Assembly: GCF_051380875.1 (NCBI RefSeq)
Contig: NZ_JBNYXW010000008.1
Span: 62,001 to 126,000, forward strand
Reading direction: 5' to 3'
Length of the DNA: 64,000 bases
Source of the DNA: Janthinobacterium sp051380875
Lineage (GTDB): Bacteria; Pseudomonadota; Gammaproteobacteria; Burkholderiales; Burkholderiaceae_D
A model generated the notes under the pieces. It was not told the DNA's origin. It made no database searches and saw only the letters and a program-made list of their open reading frames with translations. The translations under genes and the position numbers were made by a program. Shown here in pieces: positions 34,731 through 43,015 of this stretch. Each line of letters starts with the position of its first letter. Position 1 is the first letter of the stretch.

Positions 34731-34883
34731 GAATGTCCCTTTAGGACAACCCTTGGCCTGAGAAGATGGACTGTTCGGAAAAATCTCTAGGACAGCAAGG
34801 CCCCAAGCATCCGCTACTGTTGCCACCTTTCCTTCGCTATACACACGAACCGCAGTAATTGCTGCCACTCCAAATTTCCCCAT

Positions 34884-35167
34884 AACTACCTCGAAAATTG
34901 ATGCGCGACGCTTAGACTTCCGCTACTTTGCGACGTCCGGTAGCGATTGAGGACAGCCAGAATGACTCAGTGTACGAGCTTGTTGCTTCAAGAGTAAGTG
35001 TGAGGTTTGCTAGGCGTTCTAAGCCAGCTTGGCGTGAAAACGGCCGCAGGAAGCGGCCGTATCGTTTGGGGCTGGACAATGAACGAAACCCATTGCCCCA
35101 GATTTGCCCCAAGTTCCTATTCAGACAATATATTAAATCCTAAGTCATTGAATAAAAACGAAAAATT
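34884..35167. other. Intergenic region between the split gene and tRNA-Val
   Basis: No gene is seen. An 8-bp perfect hairpin ACGGCCGC-AGGAA-GCGGCCGT (35040-35060) is followed on the minus strand by TTTT, so it could terminate transcripts from the tRNA-Val/dnaQ side. The sequence next to the tRNA 3' end would contain the element's attachment site. Confidence 0.45.
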
Positions 35168-35242
35168 TGGTGGGAAGTGCAAGTTTCGAACTTGCGACCC
35201 CTGCAGTGTGAATGCAGTGCTCTACCCCTGAGCTAACCTCCC
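35168..35242 (-). tRNA. tRNA-Val (CAC)
   Basis: The minus strand folds as a standard 75-nt tRNA with encoded CCA: acceptor GGGAGGT/ACTTCCC, D arm GCTC/GAGC, anticodon arm CTGCA-TTCACAC-TGCAG giving anticodon CAC, T arm GCAAG-TTCGAAA-CTTGC, discriminator A. It reads GUG valine codons. Its 3' end faces the accessory block and integrase, which makes it the likely integration target. Confidence 0.95.
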
Positions 35243-35324
35243 GAAGCAAGGCAAATTATCGCATAGGTGTTGCGGCATCTGCAAGGGCTGGCGGCAGGAA
35301 ATTTGTCGCGCCCTGCTTTTTTTC

Positions 35325-36041
35325 TCAAGCGGGCGCTGGTGGCGCGAGGACGGCGCTCCAGATGCACTGGCCTTTGGCGGCCTTGTCCAGGCCGGCGATG
35401 GCGGCTTCGTGGGCGGCGATTTCGTCGGCAGTGGCGCTCAGGAAGACAACTTCGGCCAGAGGCACGATCTCTAGGGCGGCACCGTCGGCGGCCACCTCCA
35501 CTTCCTCTTCCATGCTCAGGCTGTTCTGGCCACGCGTCATGGCCAGGTAGACGTCGGCCAGCAATTCGGAGTCCAGCAGCGCGCCGTGCAATTTACGGTG
35601 CGCGTTCGAGACGCCATAGCGGTCGCACAGGGCATCGAGCGAGTTGCGCTTGCCGGGGTGCATTTCCTTCGCCTGCACCAGGGTGTCGATCACGCCATGG
35701 ACTTGCTCGTGCACGAGCGGCAGGTTCAAGCGTTTGAATTCGGCGTTGAGGAAGCCGATATCGAACGGCGCGTTGTGGATGATCAGTTCGGCGTCGGCGA
35801 TGTAGGCGCGCAATTCGGCGGCAATTTGCGCAAATTTCGGCTTATCGCTGAGGAATTCGGTGGTCAGGCCGTGGACTGCCAGCGCGCCCTCTTCCGAATC
35901 GCGCTCGGGATTGATGTAGTGGTGAAAATTATTCCCAGTCAACATGCGGTTGTTCAGCTCAACGGCGCCGATCTCCAGGATGCGGTCGCCCGTGCGCGGG
36001 TTCAGGCCGGTGGTTTCAGTATCGAGAACAATTTGACGCAT
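35325..36041 (-). CDS. dnaQ: DNA polymerase III epsilon subunit (3'-5' proofreading exonuclease)
   Basis: A 238-residue protein with DEDD exonuclease motifs: ExoI IVLDTETTGLNPRTGDRILE, ExoII NAPFDIGFLNAEF, ExoIII HGALLDSELLADVYLAM. A charged linker and a short C-terminal tail for binding the alpha subunit follow. It proofreads during chromosome replication. It lies downstream of rnhA, the classic rnhA-dnaQ pairing, but here both are on the same strand with a strong terminator between them, so dnaQ has its own promoter. Confidence 0.96.
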   Translation of the reverse strand: MRQIVLDTETTGLNPRTGDRILEIGAVELNNRMLTGNNFHHYINPERDSEEGALAVHGLTTEFLSDKPKFAQIAAELRAYIADAELIIHNAPFDIGFLNAEFKRLNLPLVHEQVHGVIDTLVQAKEMHPGKRNSLDALCDRYGVSNAHRKLHGALLDSELLADVYLAMTRGQNSLSMEEEVEVAADGAALEIVPLAEVVFLSATADEIAAHEAAIAGLDKAAKGQCIWSAVLAPPAPA

Positions 36042-36061
36042 GGCAGATTCAGTCGTAAAAG

Positions 36062-36101
36062 CAAAAAGCGAAGGGCACAGTATAGCAAAACTGTGCCCTT
36101 C
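36062..36101 (-). terminator. Intrinsic terminator after rnhA
   Basis: The 11-bp perfect stem GAAGGGCACAG/CTGTGCCCTTC with a 10-base loop is followed on the minus strand by GCTTTTTGC. It lies between the rnhA stop and the dnaQ start. Confidence 0.85.
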
Positions 36102-36169
36102 AATTATGTACCGCCCATTGTATCGCGGCAGGAAATTCTATCGATCAAGCGCGCATCAGGCACGCACGA

Positions 36170-36619
36170 TCAGGCGCGCACGGTTTCCACACCCAGATTG
36201 GCAAGCTCGTCGGCACGTTCGTTGCCCGGGTGGCCACTATGGCCACGCACCCAGCGCCATTCCACTTCATGCACGGCTTGGGCCGTATCGAGCGCTTGCC
36301 ACAGGTCGACGTTTTTCACGGGTGCCTTGGCCGCCGTTTTCCAGCCACGCGCCTTCCAGCCGTGGATCCATTCACTGATGCCCTTTTGTACGTACTGGCT
36401 ATCGGTATACATCACCACCTGGCATGGACGTTTGAGCGCCGTCAATGCTTCGATCACGGCCTTCAATTCCATGCGGTTATTCGTTGTATTCAGTTCCCCG
36501 CCGTAAATTTCTTTCTTGGCACCATCGGCCACCATCAGCGCGCCCCAGCCGCCCGTGCCGGGATTGCCCTTGCATGCGCCATCGGCATAAATCTCAACCT
36601 TGGTTTCTACCTTATCCAT
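36170..36619 (-). CDS. rnhA: Ribonuclease HI
   Basis: A 149-residue protein of standard length with all catalytic acids: Asp in IYADGACKGNPGTGGWGALM, Glu in NNRMELKAVIEAL, Asp in VVMYTDSQYVQKG, and Asp in RGHSGHPGNERADELA. It degrades RNA in RNA:DNA hybrids in the cytoplasm. Its start overlaps the end of the upstream methyltransferase gene by 8 bp, so they are one transcript ending at the hairpin at 36062-36101. Confidence 0.97.
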   Translation of the reverse strand: MDKVETKVEIYADGACKGNPGTGGWGALMVADGAKKEIYGGELNTTNNRMELKAVIEALTALKRPCQVVMYTDSQYVQKGISEWIHGWKARGWKTAAKAPVKNVDLWQALDTAQAVHEVEWRWVRGHSGHPGNERADELANLGVETVRA

Positions 36620-37388
36620 CTTGCTGTTCCCGCCTTTTATTCGTGACCGGTGCGCCTGCGGGCACCGTCGCCGGTTTTTTCGTCCACGCCGGACCGACCA
36701 AACGCATCCCTTTGACGCGCTTGATCGCCTGCACTATATACACTGCGCCCAGATATGGCCACCAGCGCGCGCCAGCCTTGTCCATGAAGGCGTGGCGGCG
36801 CAGCCATTTTTCCGTCTTGCAGGCGGGCGCATAGCAACCAAAGTGGCTGCGGCTGACGCCCAAGTTCATCAATTTTAACCAGTCTTTCATGCGCGGCATA
36901 GAGATCAGTTCGCCTGCCTGCGGCAAGTAATGGCGACCCGTGACGCGGCCCAGGCCCTGGCGCGCGCCCCACAGGCTGGCCGGATTGAAGCCGCAGACGA
37001 TCAAACGCCCTTCCGGTATCAGCACGCGCTCGACTTCGCGCAAGACCTGATGCGGCTCGGCGGCAAATTCGAGTACGTGCGGCAGCACGACCAAATCCAG
37101 ACTTTGCGAGTCGAACGGCAGCTCGTCGAAGGCCGATACCAGCGTCAAGCGGCTTTCCTGCGGCGGATACGAAGGCAGGCGCGAATCGAGCAGCCACTTG
37201 TTTGGCATGCGGCTGGCGGCCAGCGCGTCGAACTGGGGCAAGCCGATCTGCACGGCGTTAAACCCGAAGATGTCGGCCGTCAGGCTGTCGAGGCATTGCT
37301 GCTCCCAGGCACGCACGTACAGACCGGCCGGCGTCTGCAGCCAGCCGTCAAGCGCTATAATGGATTTTTCGGATGCCACACTGTCCAT
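36612..37388 (-). CDS. Class I SAM-dependent methyltransferase-like protein
   Basis: A 258-residue protein with the later motifs of class I methyltransferases (FDSQSLDLVVLPHVLEFAAE, then VLREVERVLIPEGRLIVCGF) but a poorly preserved glycine-rich motif I (the first third has KWLLDSRLPSYPPQ instead). It is of the type usually found just upstream of rnhA in betaproteobacteria. It is divergent from gloB with only 19 bp between start codons. The substrate is unknown. Confidence 0.85.
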   Translation of the reverse strand: MDSVASEKSIIALDGWLQTPAGLYVRAWEQQCLDSLTADIFGFNAVQIGLPQFDALAASRMPNKWLLDSRLPSYPPQESRLTLVSAFDELPFDSQSLDLVVLPHVLEFAAEPHQVLREVERVLIPEGRLIVCGFNPASLWGARQGLGRVTGRHYLPQAGELISMPRMKDWLKLMNLGVSRSHFGCYAPACKTEKWLRRHAFMDKAGARWWPYLGAVYIVQAIKRVKGMRLVGPAWTKKPATVPAGAPVTNKRREQQDG

Positions 37389-37407
37389 TCAGTTTTCTCT
37401 TTGACTC

Positions 37408-38217
37408 ATGACCCACTCCCCTGAACACGCTTTATCGGTACTTGCCGTGCCCGCCTTCGCCGACAACTACCTGTGGCTGATCCATGATGGCAGCCATGCC
37501 GCCGTAGTCGACCCCGGCGACGCGATGGCCATCCTCGATGTGCTCAAAGCCCATCAGCTGACCCTGTGCGCCATTTTACTCACGCATCACCACGCCGACC
37601 ACACGGGCGGCGTGCCTGAATTGTTGCAGCACTTCGCCGTGCCCGTCTTCGGCCCACGCAATGAGGCTATCACAGCCATCACGGAACCGCTTGCCGAAGG
37701 CGATGTTGCCTACGTGCCCGAGCTGGGCTTGCAGTTGACAGTCATCGACGTGCCTGGCCACACCAAGGGCCATATCGCCTATGTTCGCCAGCGAACGGAG
37801 CACGGTGATGCACCATGGCTATTTTCCGGCGATACCCTGTTTGCGGGTGGCTGTGGCCGCCTGTTCGAGGGCACGCCAGGCCAGATGGCCGATTCGCTGG
37901 GCAAGCTGGCCGCCCTGCCCGATGATACCCAAGTATTTTGCGCGCATGAGTACACCTTGTCCAATCTGCGCTTCGCCAGCGCCGTCGAGCCGGGCAATCT
38001 TGCCTTGCAGGAAAGAGTCGCCATCGACACGGAAAAGCGCCAGCAAGGCTTGGCTACCGTGCCGTCGACCATCGGCATGGAAAAGGCCACCAACCCTTTC
38101 CTGCGCTACCGCGAGCCGGCGATCCTGAACAGCCTGAGGGTGGCAGGCAAGCTGGCGGCAGATGCATCGCCCGTCGAAACGTTTGCCGCACTACGCATGT
38201 GGAAAAATAACTTTTAA
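37408..38217 (+). CDS. gloB: Hydroxyacylglutathione hydrolase (glyoxalase II)
   Basis: A 269-residue metallo-beta-lactamase-fold enzyme. The metal site is LTHHHADHTGG, with further ligands in DVPGHTKGHI, LFSGDTLFAGGCGRLFEG and FCAHEYTLSNLRFA; the C-terminal substrate-binding region includes TNPFLRY. It hydrolyses S-lactoylglutathione to lactate in methylglyoxal detoxification. It is divergent from the methyltransferase and ends at a strong bidirectional terminator. Length and motifs are normal. Confidence 0.96.
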   Translation: MTHSPEHALSVLAVPAFADNYLWLIHDGSHAAVVDPGDAMAILDVLKAHQLTLCAILLTHHHADHTGGVPELLQHFAVPVFGPRNEAITAITEPLAEGDVAYVPELGLQLTVIDVPGHTKGHIAYVRQRTEHGDAPWLFSGDTLFAGGCGRLFEGTPGQMADSLGKLAALPDDTQVFCAHEYTLSNLRFASAVEPGNLALQERVAIDTEKRQQGLATVPSTIGMEKATNPFLRYREPAILNSLRVAGKLAADASPVETFAALRMWKNNF

Positions 38218-38234
38218 ACTTGCACTCCCCGAAT

Positions 38235-38278
38235 AAAAAAATCCCGGCGATGCCGTCAGGCAGCGCCGGGATTTTTTT
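38235..38278. terminator. Bidirectional terminator between gloB and aceB
   Basis: The stem AAATCCCGGCG/CGCCGGGATTT (11 bp) has A-rich DNA on the left and a T-run on the right, so it can end transcription from gloB (plus) and aceB (minus). Confidence 0.9.
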
Positions 38279-38296
38279 CGAGCTATTTGATCAGGA

Positions 38297-39895
38297 TCAG
38301 ATTTCTTCGTACAACGGCAAGGTCAGGAACTCGGCGAACGACTCGGAGGTCGACATTTCCTCGAAGATCTGGCCGGCGCGCACATAGGTTGGACCGTTGC
38401 CACCTGGCGCATCGCGCTGCACCTTGGCCAGCTCTTCCGGAATCATGGCGCGCACCATCTCGGCCGTGACCTTGCGGCCGTCTTCCAGCACGCCCTTGCT
38501 CGAACGTATCCACTGCCACACTTGCGAGCGGCTGATCTCGGCCGTGGCCGCGTCTTCCATCAGGTTGTGAATAGGCACGCAACCGTTGCCAGCCAGCCAG
38601 CTACCCAGGTAGTGGATGCCCACGTTGATGTTGTAGCGCAAGCCCGCTTCCGTGATCGGCGCTTCCGGCTGGAAGTTCAGCAAGTCCGACGCCTTGACGT
38701 CGATGTCGGGACGCTGCTTGTCGATCTGGTTCGGCTTATCGCCCAGCACCTTGGTGAACTCGCCCATGGCCAGCTCCACCAGGCCCGGATGGGCTACCCA
38801 GCCGCCGTCGTAGCCGTCGGTGGCATCGCGCGCCTTGTCGCTGCGCACGCCGCCCATGGCGATGTCGTTCTTTTCCGGATCGTTCTTGATCGGGATCAAG
38901 GCTGCCATGCCGCCGATGGCTGGTGCGCCGCGTTTGTGGCAGGTTTTCAGCAGCAGCAAGGCATAGGCGCGCATGAATGGCGCCGTCATGGTGACTTTCG
39001 CGCGGTCGGCCAGGCAGAAATCCTTGTCAAGCTTGAATTTCTTGATGCACGAGAAGATGTAATCCCAGCGCCCCGCGTTCAGGCCCGAGCTGTGTTCCTT
39101 CAGTTCGTACAGGATTTCATCCATTTCGAAGGCGGCCAGGATGGTTTCGATCAGCACGGTCGCCTTGATCGTGCCTTGTGGCAAGCCCAATTCATTTTGC
39201 GTCATGACGAAAATATCGTTCCACAGGCGCGCTTCCAGGTGCGATTCCATCTTCGGCAGGTAGAAATACGGGCCGGCGCCGCGCGCCAGTTGTTCCTTGG
39301 CGTTATGGAACATGAACAGGGCGAAATCAAAAATGCCGCCGGAAATGCGCTTGCCGTCGACCAGCACGTGCTTTTCATCGAGGTGCCAGCCGCGCGGACG
39401 CACGACCAGGGTGGCGATCTTGTCGTTCAGCTTGTACGACTTGCCATTTTGTTCCAGCGAAATGGTCTTGCGCACGGCGTCGACCATATTGATCTGGCCC
39501 GTCAGCTGGTTATCCCAGTTTGGCGTGTTCGAGTCTTCGAAGTCCGTCATGTAGCTGTCGGCGCCCGAATTGAAGGCGTTGATGACCATCTTGCGTTCGA
39601 TCGGGCCCGTAATTTCCACGCGGCGGCATTCGAGCGCCTTCGGGATCGGCGCAATCTTCCAGTCACCGTCGCGGATGTGCGCGGTTTCTGGCAGGAAATC
39701 AGGACGCTCGCCCGCGTCGAGGCGCTTGGCGCGTTCCACGCGCACGGCCAGCAATTGCTGGCGGCGCGGCTCGAATGCACGCGTCAGCTTGGCCACCAGC
39801 GCCAGCGCAGCTGGCGTCAAAATCTGTGCGTAGCCGGGCGCGATGGCGCCCGTGATTTGCATGCCTTCGGGAAGGGCGATCGTGGTCTGCGTCAT
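38297..39895 (-). CDS. aceB: Malate synthase A
   Basis: A 532-residue enzyme of normal length for malate synthase A, which condenses glyoxylate with acetyl-CoA in the glyoxylate shunt. Landmarks are NSGADSYMTDFEDSNTPNWD, VRPRGWHLDEKHVLVDGK, FYLPKMESHLEARLWNDIF and the C-terminal QVWQWIRSSKGVLEDG. No isocitrate lyase gene is nearby. Its 5' end faces a LysR gene across about 215 bp. Confidence 0.97.
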   Translation of the reverse strand: MTQTTIALPEGMQITGAIAPGYAQILTPAALALVAKLTRAFEPRRQQLLAVRVERAKRLDAGERPDFLPETAHIRDGDWKIAPIPKALECRRVEITGPIERKMVINAFNSGADSYMTDFEDSNTPNWDNQLTGQINMVDAVRKTISLEQNGKSYKLNDKIATLVVRPRGWHLDEKHVLVDGKRISGGIFDFALFMFHNAKEQLARGAGPYFYLPKMESHLEARLWNDIFVMTQNELGLPQGTIKATVLIETILAAFEMDEILYELKEHSSGLNAGRWDYIFSCIKKFKLDKDFCLADRAKVTMTAPFMRAYALLLLKTCHKRGAPAIGGMAALIPIKNDPEKNDIAMGGVRSDKARDATDGYDGGWVAHPGLVELAMGEFTKVLGDKPNQIDKQRPDIDVKASDLLNFQPEAPITEAGLRYNINVGIHYLGSWLAGNGCVPIHNLMEDAATAEISRSQVWQWIRSSKGVLEDGRKVTAEMVRAMIPEELAKVQRDAPGGNGPTYVRAGQIFEEMSTSESFAEFLTLPLYEEI

Positions 39896-40017
39896 GAAGT
39901 TCTCCTGTTATGAGTAAATATAAGTAAAAGTAATCTGACTATCAAAGTATAAGCTGAACTGATCTGCCGGCACGCCGGACAGCGGCGTAAAACACGCTGC
40001 CAGGTGGCGTAATGTTC

Positions 40018-40035
40018 TATAGTATATGCACTATA
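40018..40035. promoter_or_regulatory. Inverted repeat in the aceB/LysR divergent region
   Basis: TATAGT-ATATGC-ACTATA is a 6-bp inverted repeat with 6-bp spacing, containing a T-N11-A pattern typical of LysR sites, 75 bp upstream of the LysR start and about 120 bp from aceB. Regulation of either gene is inferred. Confidence 0.35.
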
Positions 40036-40110
40036 AAGCATGGAAACGAGATTAAAAATCACTTCATCTATGCGTTTTTATCACAAGTGATGACACAACA
40101 GGAGCGCAGC

Positions 40111-41022
40111 ATGGGCCAGTTCAGACAAATTTCGACCTTCGTGGAAGTCGTCGCCAAGGGCAGCCTGTCGGCCGCAGCGCGCGCGGAGGGCATTGCACCT
40201 GCCATGATCGGCCGCCGCCTCGATGCGCTGGAGCAGCGCCTGGGTGTGAAATTGCTACAGCGCACCACGCGCAAGCTGGCCCTGACGAATGAAGGCGCGG
40301 CCTTTCTTGAGGATTGCCAGCGCATCCTGGGCGAGCTGGAAGAGGCGGAATCGGCCGTGGCCGAACGCAGCGTGAAAGCCAGTGGCCATCTGCTCATTTC
40401 CGCGCCGGCCGGCTTCGGGCGCCAGCACGTGGCGCCCCTGATCCCCTCGTTCGTGGCAGAACACCGCGACGTGACGGTGTCGCTGAACCTGAATGACCGC
40501 CTGGTCGACCTGATCGGCGAAGGCATCGACGTGGCCATCCGCATCGCCAGCCTGTCGGACTCATCCCTCGTGAGCACCAAACTGGCCGACAATCAGCGCG
40601 TGCTGGTCGGCTCGCCCGCCTATCTGAAGCGGGCGGGCACGCCGCGTGTCCCGGCCGACCTGGCGAAACATAATTGCCTGGCGATCAGCGGCGAAGGCAG
40701 CCAGCGGGGCTGGACATTCCGCGAAAACGGCAAGAATGTGATTTTAAAGGTGGCAGGCAACATGGTCTGCAACGACGGCGAAGTGCTGCACGACTGGGCG
40801 CTGGCCGGCAAGGGCCTGGCCTGGCGTTCGATGTGGGAAGTGGGCGCGGAGATCGAATCGGGGCAATTAGTGACGGTGCTGGACCAGTTCGCCGCCCCGG
40901 GCAACGATATTTACGCTGTCTTCGCCCAGCGCCGCCACTTGCCGCTGCGCATACGGGCATTCGTGGATTTCTTGCGCCACAGCTATTCTCAAGCAGATTA
41001 CTGGCGCGAACGGGCTATCTGA
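40111..41022 (+). CDS. LysR-family transcriptional regulator
   Basis: A 303-residue protein of the CrgA-like subgroup. The HTH is FVEVVAKGSLSAAARAEGIA then PAMIGRRLDALEQRLGVKLL, and the co-inducer domain follows. The start at 40111 is set by GGAG six bases before; the longer frame to 40012 enters the promoter. It is divergent from aceB, which it may control. A structured intergenic repeat begins 2 bp after its stop codon. Confidence 0.93.
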   Translation: MGQFRQISTFVEVVAKGSLSAAARAEGIAPAMIGRRLDALEQRLGVKLLQRTTRKLALTNEGAAFLEDCQRILGELEEAESAVAERSVKASGHLLISAPAGFGRQHVAPLIPSFVAEHRDVTVSLNLNDRLVDLIGEGIDVAIRIASLSDSSLVSTKLADNQRVLVGSPAYLKRAGTPRVPADLAKHNCLAISGEGSQRGWTFRENGKNVILKVAGNMVCNDGEVLHDWALAGKGLAWRSMWEVGAEIESGQLVTVLDQFAAPGNDIYAVFAQRRHLPLRIRAFVDFLRHSYSQADYWRERAI

Positions 41023-41023
41023 T

Positions 41024-41156
41024 GACGCTGGACCAAACCTGCTGCGCGTCGGCATAGGCGGCCTGCGATGCTCACCGGCTCGGCGCCCCCGTACAGAGTA
41101 CGGCTGCGCTTCTCGGCCACCTCTGCCTTCCGCTCGCTACGGTTTTGTCCTGCGTC
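41024..41156. repeat. Structured intergenic repeat element, copy 1 (133 bp)
   Basis: It starts GACGCTGGACCAAACC and ends GGTTTTGTCCTGCGTC, a 16-bp terminal inverted repeat with two mismatches, enclosing TGCGATGCTCAC and a CGGCTGCGCTTCTCGGCCAC core. Copy 2 is at 48324-48440. Both begin 2-4 bp after a plus-strand stop codon, so it may act as a terminator or mRNA end. Confidence 0.8.
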
Positions 41157-41265
41157 GTGACGTTAAGGAACTAAACCACAACGGCGCAGGTCGACCAAAG
41201 CCAGCCAAGAAGCAGCCACGCAGCCCGTAAACGCCCATAAAACCCATGCATCACGAAAATCCAGG

Positions 41266-41295
41266 CGAAAAAAAATCCTCGGAGACCGAGGATTT
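41266..41295 (-). terminator. Intrinsic terminator of cspA
   Basis: The stem AAATCCTCGG-AGA-CCGAGGATTT (41273-41295) is followed on the minus strand by a run of eight T residues. It sits 25 bp past the cspA stop. Confidence 0.93.
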
Positions 41296-41319
41296 CTTTA
41301 TTTCGTTTGATCCAGCGTA

Positions 41320-41523
41320 TTAGATTGGCTGAATGTTCGAAGCTTGCTTGCCTTTAGGGCCAGCGGTCACTTCAAAAGAAACGCGTTGGTTCTCTTGCAG
41401 GGACTTGAAGCCGTTCGACTGGATAGCCGAGAAGTGAGCGAACAGATCTTCGCCGCCTTCGTCAGGAGTAATAAAGCCGAAACCCTTCGAATCATTGAAC
41501 CATTTTACGATGCCAGTTGCCAT
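41320..41523 (-). CDS. cspA: Cold-shock protein, CspA family
   Basis: A 67-residue OB-fold nucleic-acid chaperone with RNP1 (KGFGFITP) and RNP2-type (DLFAHFSAI) motifs, starting MATGIVKWFNDSKGF. It binds single-stranded RNA/DNA and prevents RNA secondary structure. AGGA precedes the ATG. A 5' leader of about 100 nt is expected from the -10 at 41631-41636, common for csp genes. A strong terminator follows. Confidence 0.96.
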   Translation of the reverse strand: MATGIVKWFNDSKGFGFITPDEGGEDLFAHFSAIQSNGFKSLQENQRVSFEVTAGPKGKQASNIQPI

Positions 41524-41630
41524 TACAATTTCCTATTTCAGTTAAGTTGGGCTTGCACCCGTTATATCGTTTGAAGCAAGAAAGAAATGACAGACAAACT
41601 GCACTACTACCTCGAATCCAACGATGCCCA

Positions 41631-41636
41631 ATTATA
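41631..41636 (-). promoter_or_regulatory. Candidate -10 box of the cspA promoter
   Basis: The minus strand reads TATAAT in A/T-rich DNA 108 bp upstream of cspA; no good -35 is seen at 16-18 bp. The spacing would give a leader of about 100 nt. Confidence 0.4.
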
Positions 41637-41822
41637 CCAACAAAACTGAGAAAAACCATTCTTTCGCAAAATAAACTTGCAAACACTACTTTAATAGCCA
41701 AATCCCCGTCTTGCGGCGCCCCGTACGAGCGGCATAAGCACACTATATCCTAATCTGCGACGCATGGGCTTTGCGTTGTATCAAATGAATCATTGCAACC
41801 ACACCACTCGTGACGTGGTCGC

Positions 41823-42185
41823 TCAGGCGCTGAAATGCGTGGCGGCCGCATCGCGCTCGGCCCAGCGCAACAACGCCCCCACCTGCGCACTCACCGCGGG
41901 CCACTCGGCCAGCACCTGTCCGGATGCATTGAGCAAGACGCGCACCAGTTGCTCGATGCGCCGGCATTCCTGGCCCAGCGCCGCAAAACCAAAGGTAGCG
42001 GCCGAGCCAGCCACCGCATGCAGGGCGCGGTGCAGCTGCGTCAACGGCTCCAGGCGCGGCCCGTCATGATCACAACGCTCTTGCGCCCGCGCGATCGTCT
42101 GCATCAGGGCGGGCACGCCGAGTGCGTATTTTTCATTCAATACGCGCAGGCGGGCACGAAAATCAGGGTCGATCAAGGTTGCCAT
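41823..42185 (-). CDS. Hpt (histidine phosphotransfer) domain protein
   Basis: A 120-residue helical protein with LHRALHAVAGSAATFGF, the Hpt pattern in which the His before AVAGSAATFG is phosphorylated. It is a stand-alone phosphorelay carrier for two-component systems; its partner kinase is not in the window. It follows upp by 24 bp on the same strand. Confidence 0.85.
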   Translation of the reverse strand: MATLIDPDFRARLRVLNEKYALGVPALMQTIARAQERCDHDGPRLEPLTQLHRALHAVAGSAATFGFAALGQECRRIEQLVRVLLNASGQVLAEWPAVSAQVGALLRWAERDAAATHFSA

Positions 42186-42209
42186 CGCAGTGCTCGCCGA
42201 GAAAGTCGA

Positions 42210-42860
42210 TTATTTGGTACCGAAAATACGGTCGCCAGCGTCGCCCAGGCCTGGAACGATGTAGGCATGGTCATCCAGGTGCGAATCGAGCGACGCGCAG
42301 AACATCTTGACCTTCGGGTGCGCGTTCTGGAACACGGTCACGCCTTCCGGTGCAGCTACCAGGGCCAGGAAAATGATCTGTTCGTCCGTCACGCCGCGTT
42401 TTTTCAGCACATCGACGGCGTACACGGCCGAATTGCCGGTCGCCACCATCGGGTCGCACAGGATGAAGGTGCGCTCATTCAGGTCTGGCAGGCGCACCAG
42501 GTATTCCACCGGCATATGGGTGGTCGGATCGCGGTACACGCCAATGTGGCCCACGCGCGCCGATGGCACCAGGTTCAGCAGGCCATCGCTCATGCCGATG
42601 CCGGCACGCAAGATAGGCACGATGGCGAGTTTTTTGCCCGCAATGACGGGCGCGTCGATGGTCACCAGCGGGGTCTTGATTTCGCGCGTGGTCAGCGGCA
42701 GGTCGCGCGTGATCTCGTAGCCCATCAGCAAGGTGATTTCCTTGAGCAATTCACGGAAAGTGCGCGTCGACGTGTCGTGCTCACGCATGTGGCTCAGTTT
42801 GTGCTGGATCAAGGGATGATCGGTAATGAACAAATTCGGGAAGCGTGGATCTTGTTTCAT
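42210..42860 (-). CDS. upp: Uracil phosphoribosyltransferase
   Basis: A 216-residue enzyme that makes UMP from uracil and PRPP. Typical motifs are VPILRAGIGMSDGLLNLVPS, FILCDPMVATGNSAV (PRPP-binding loop) and the C-terminal VPGLGDAGDRIFGTK. The length is normal. It is transcribed with the Hpt gene. Confidence 0.97.
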   Translation of the reverse strand: MKQDPRFPNLFITDHPLIQHKLSHMREHDTSTRTFRELLKEITLLMGYEITRDLPLTTREIKTPLVTIDAPVIAGKKLAIVPILRAGIGMSDGLLNLVPSARVGHIGVYRDPTTHMPVEYLVRLPDLNERTFILCDPMVATGNSAVYAVDVLKKRGVTDEQIIFLALVAAPEGVTVFQNAHPKVKMFCASLDSHLDDHAYIVPGLGDAGDRIFGTK

Positions 42861-43015
42861 GTTGTTTTTCTTTCTCTACTCTCTGGCGCGGCGGCATGCC
42901 TGCACCGCAAGCGCGCTGTGTGTCGATAAAATGATGGATTGCGGCATTATCCCAGTCCGCAGCATGCCTGTGGCCTGAATTTTCGAATTAATTGGATGCC
43001 AGATTCGCGTTAACG

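Larger units (their letters stand above)
33384..34883 (-). pseudogene. DUF6979-like gene split by an IS481-family insertion
   Basis: The minus strand from 34883 reads MGKFGVAAITAVRVYSEGK...IFPNSPSSQAKGCPKGTFLG and is interrupted at 34726. Left of the IS, from 33624 down to a TAA at 33386-33384, it continues in the same frame with ICESGCVIGV...YTRSRKNKLYGLKALELL. Removing the IS and one 6-bp target copy restores a continuous 132-residue protein resembling the DUF6979 family. Its function is unknown. The insertion point is exact, so the gene was intact until recently. Confidence 0.85.

Noticed and set aside
38522..39913. 463-residue plus-strand frame opposite aceB
   Set aside because: Malate synthase explains the DNA; the opposite frame shows shadow composition and no motif.
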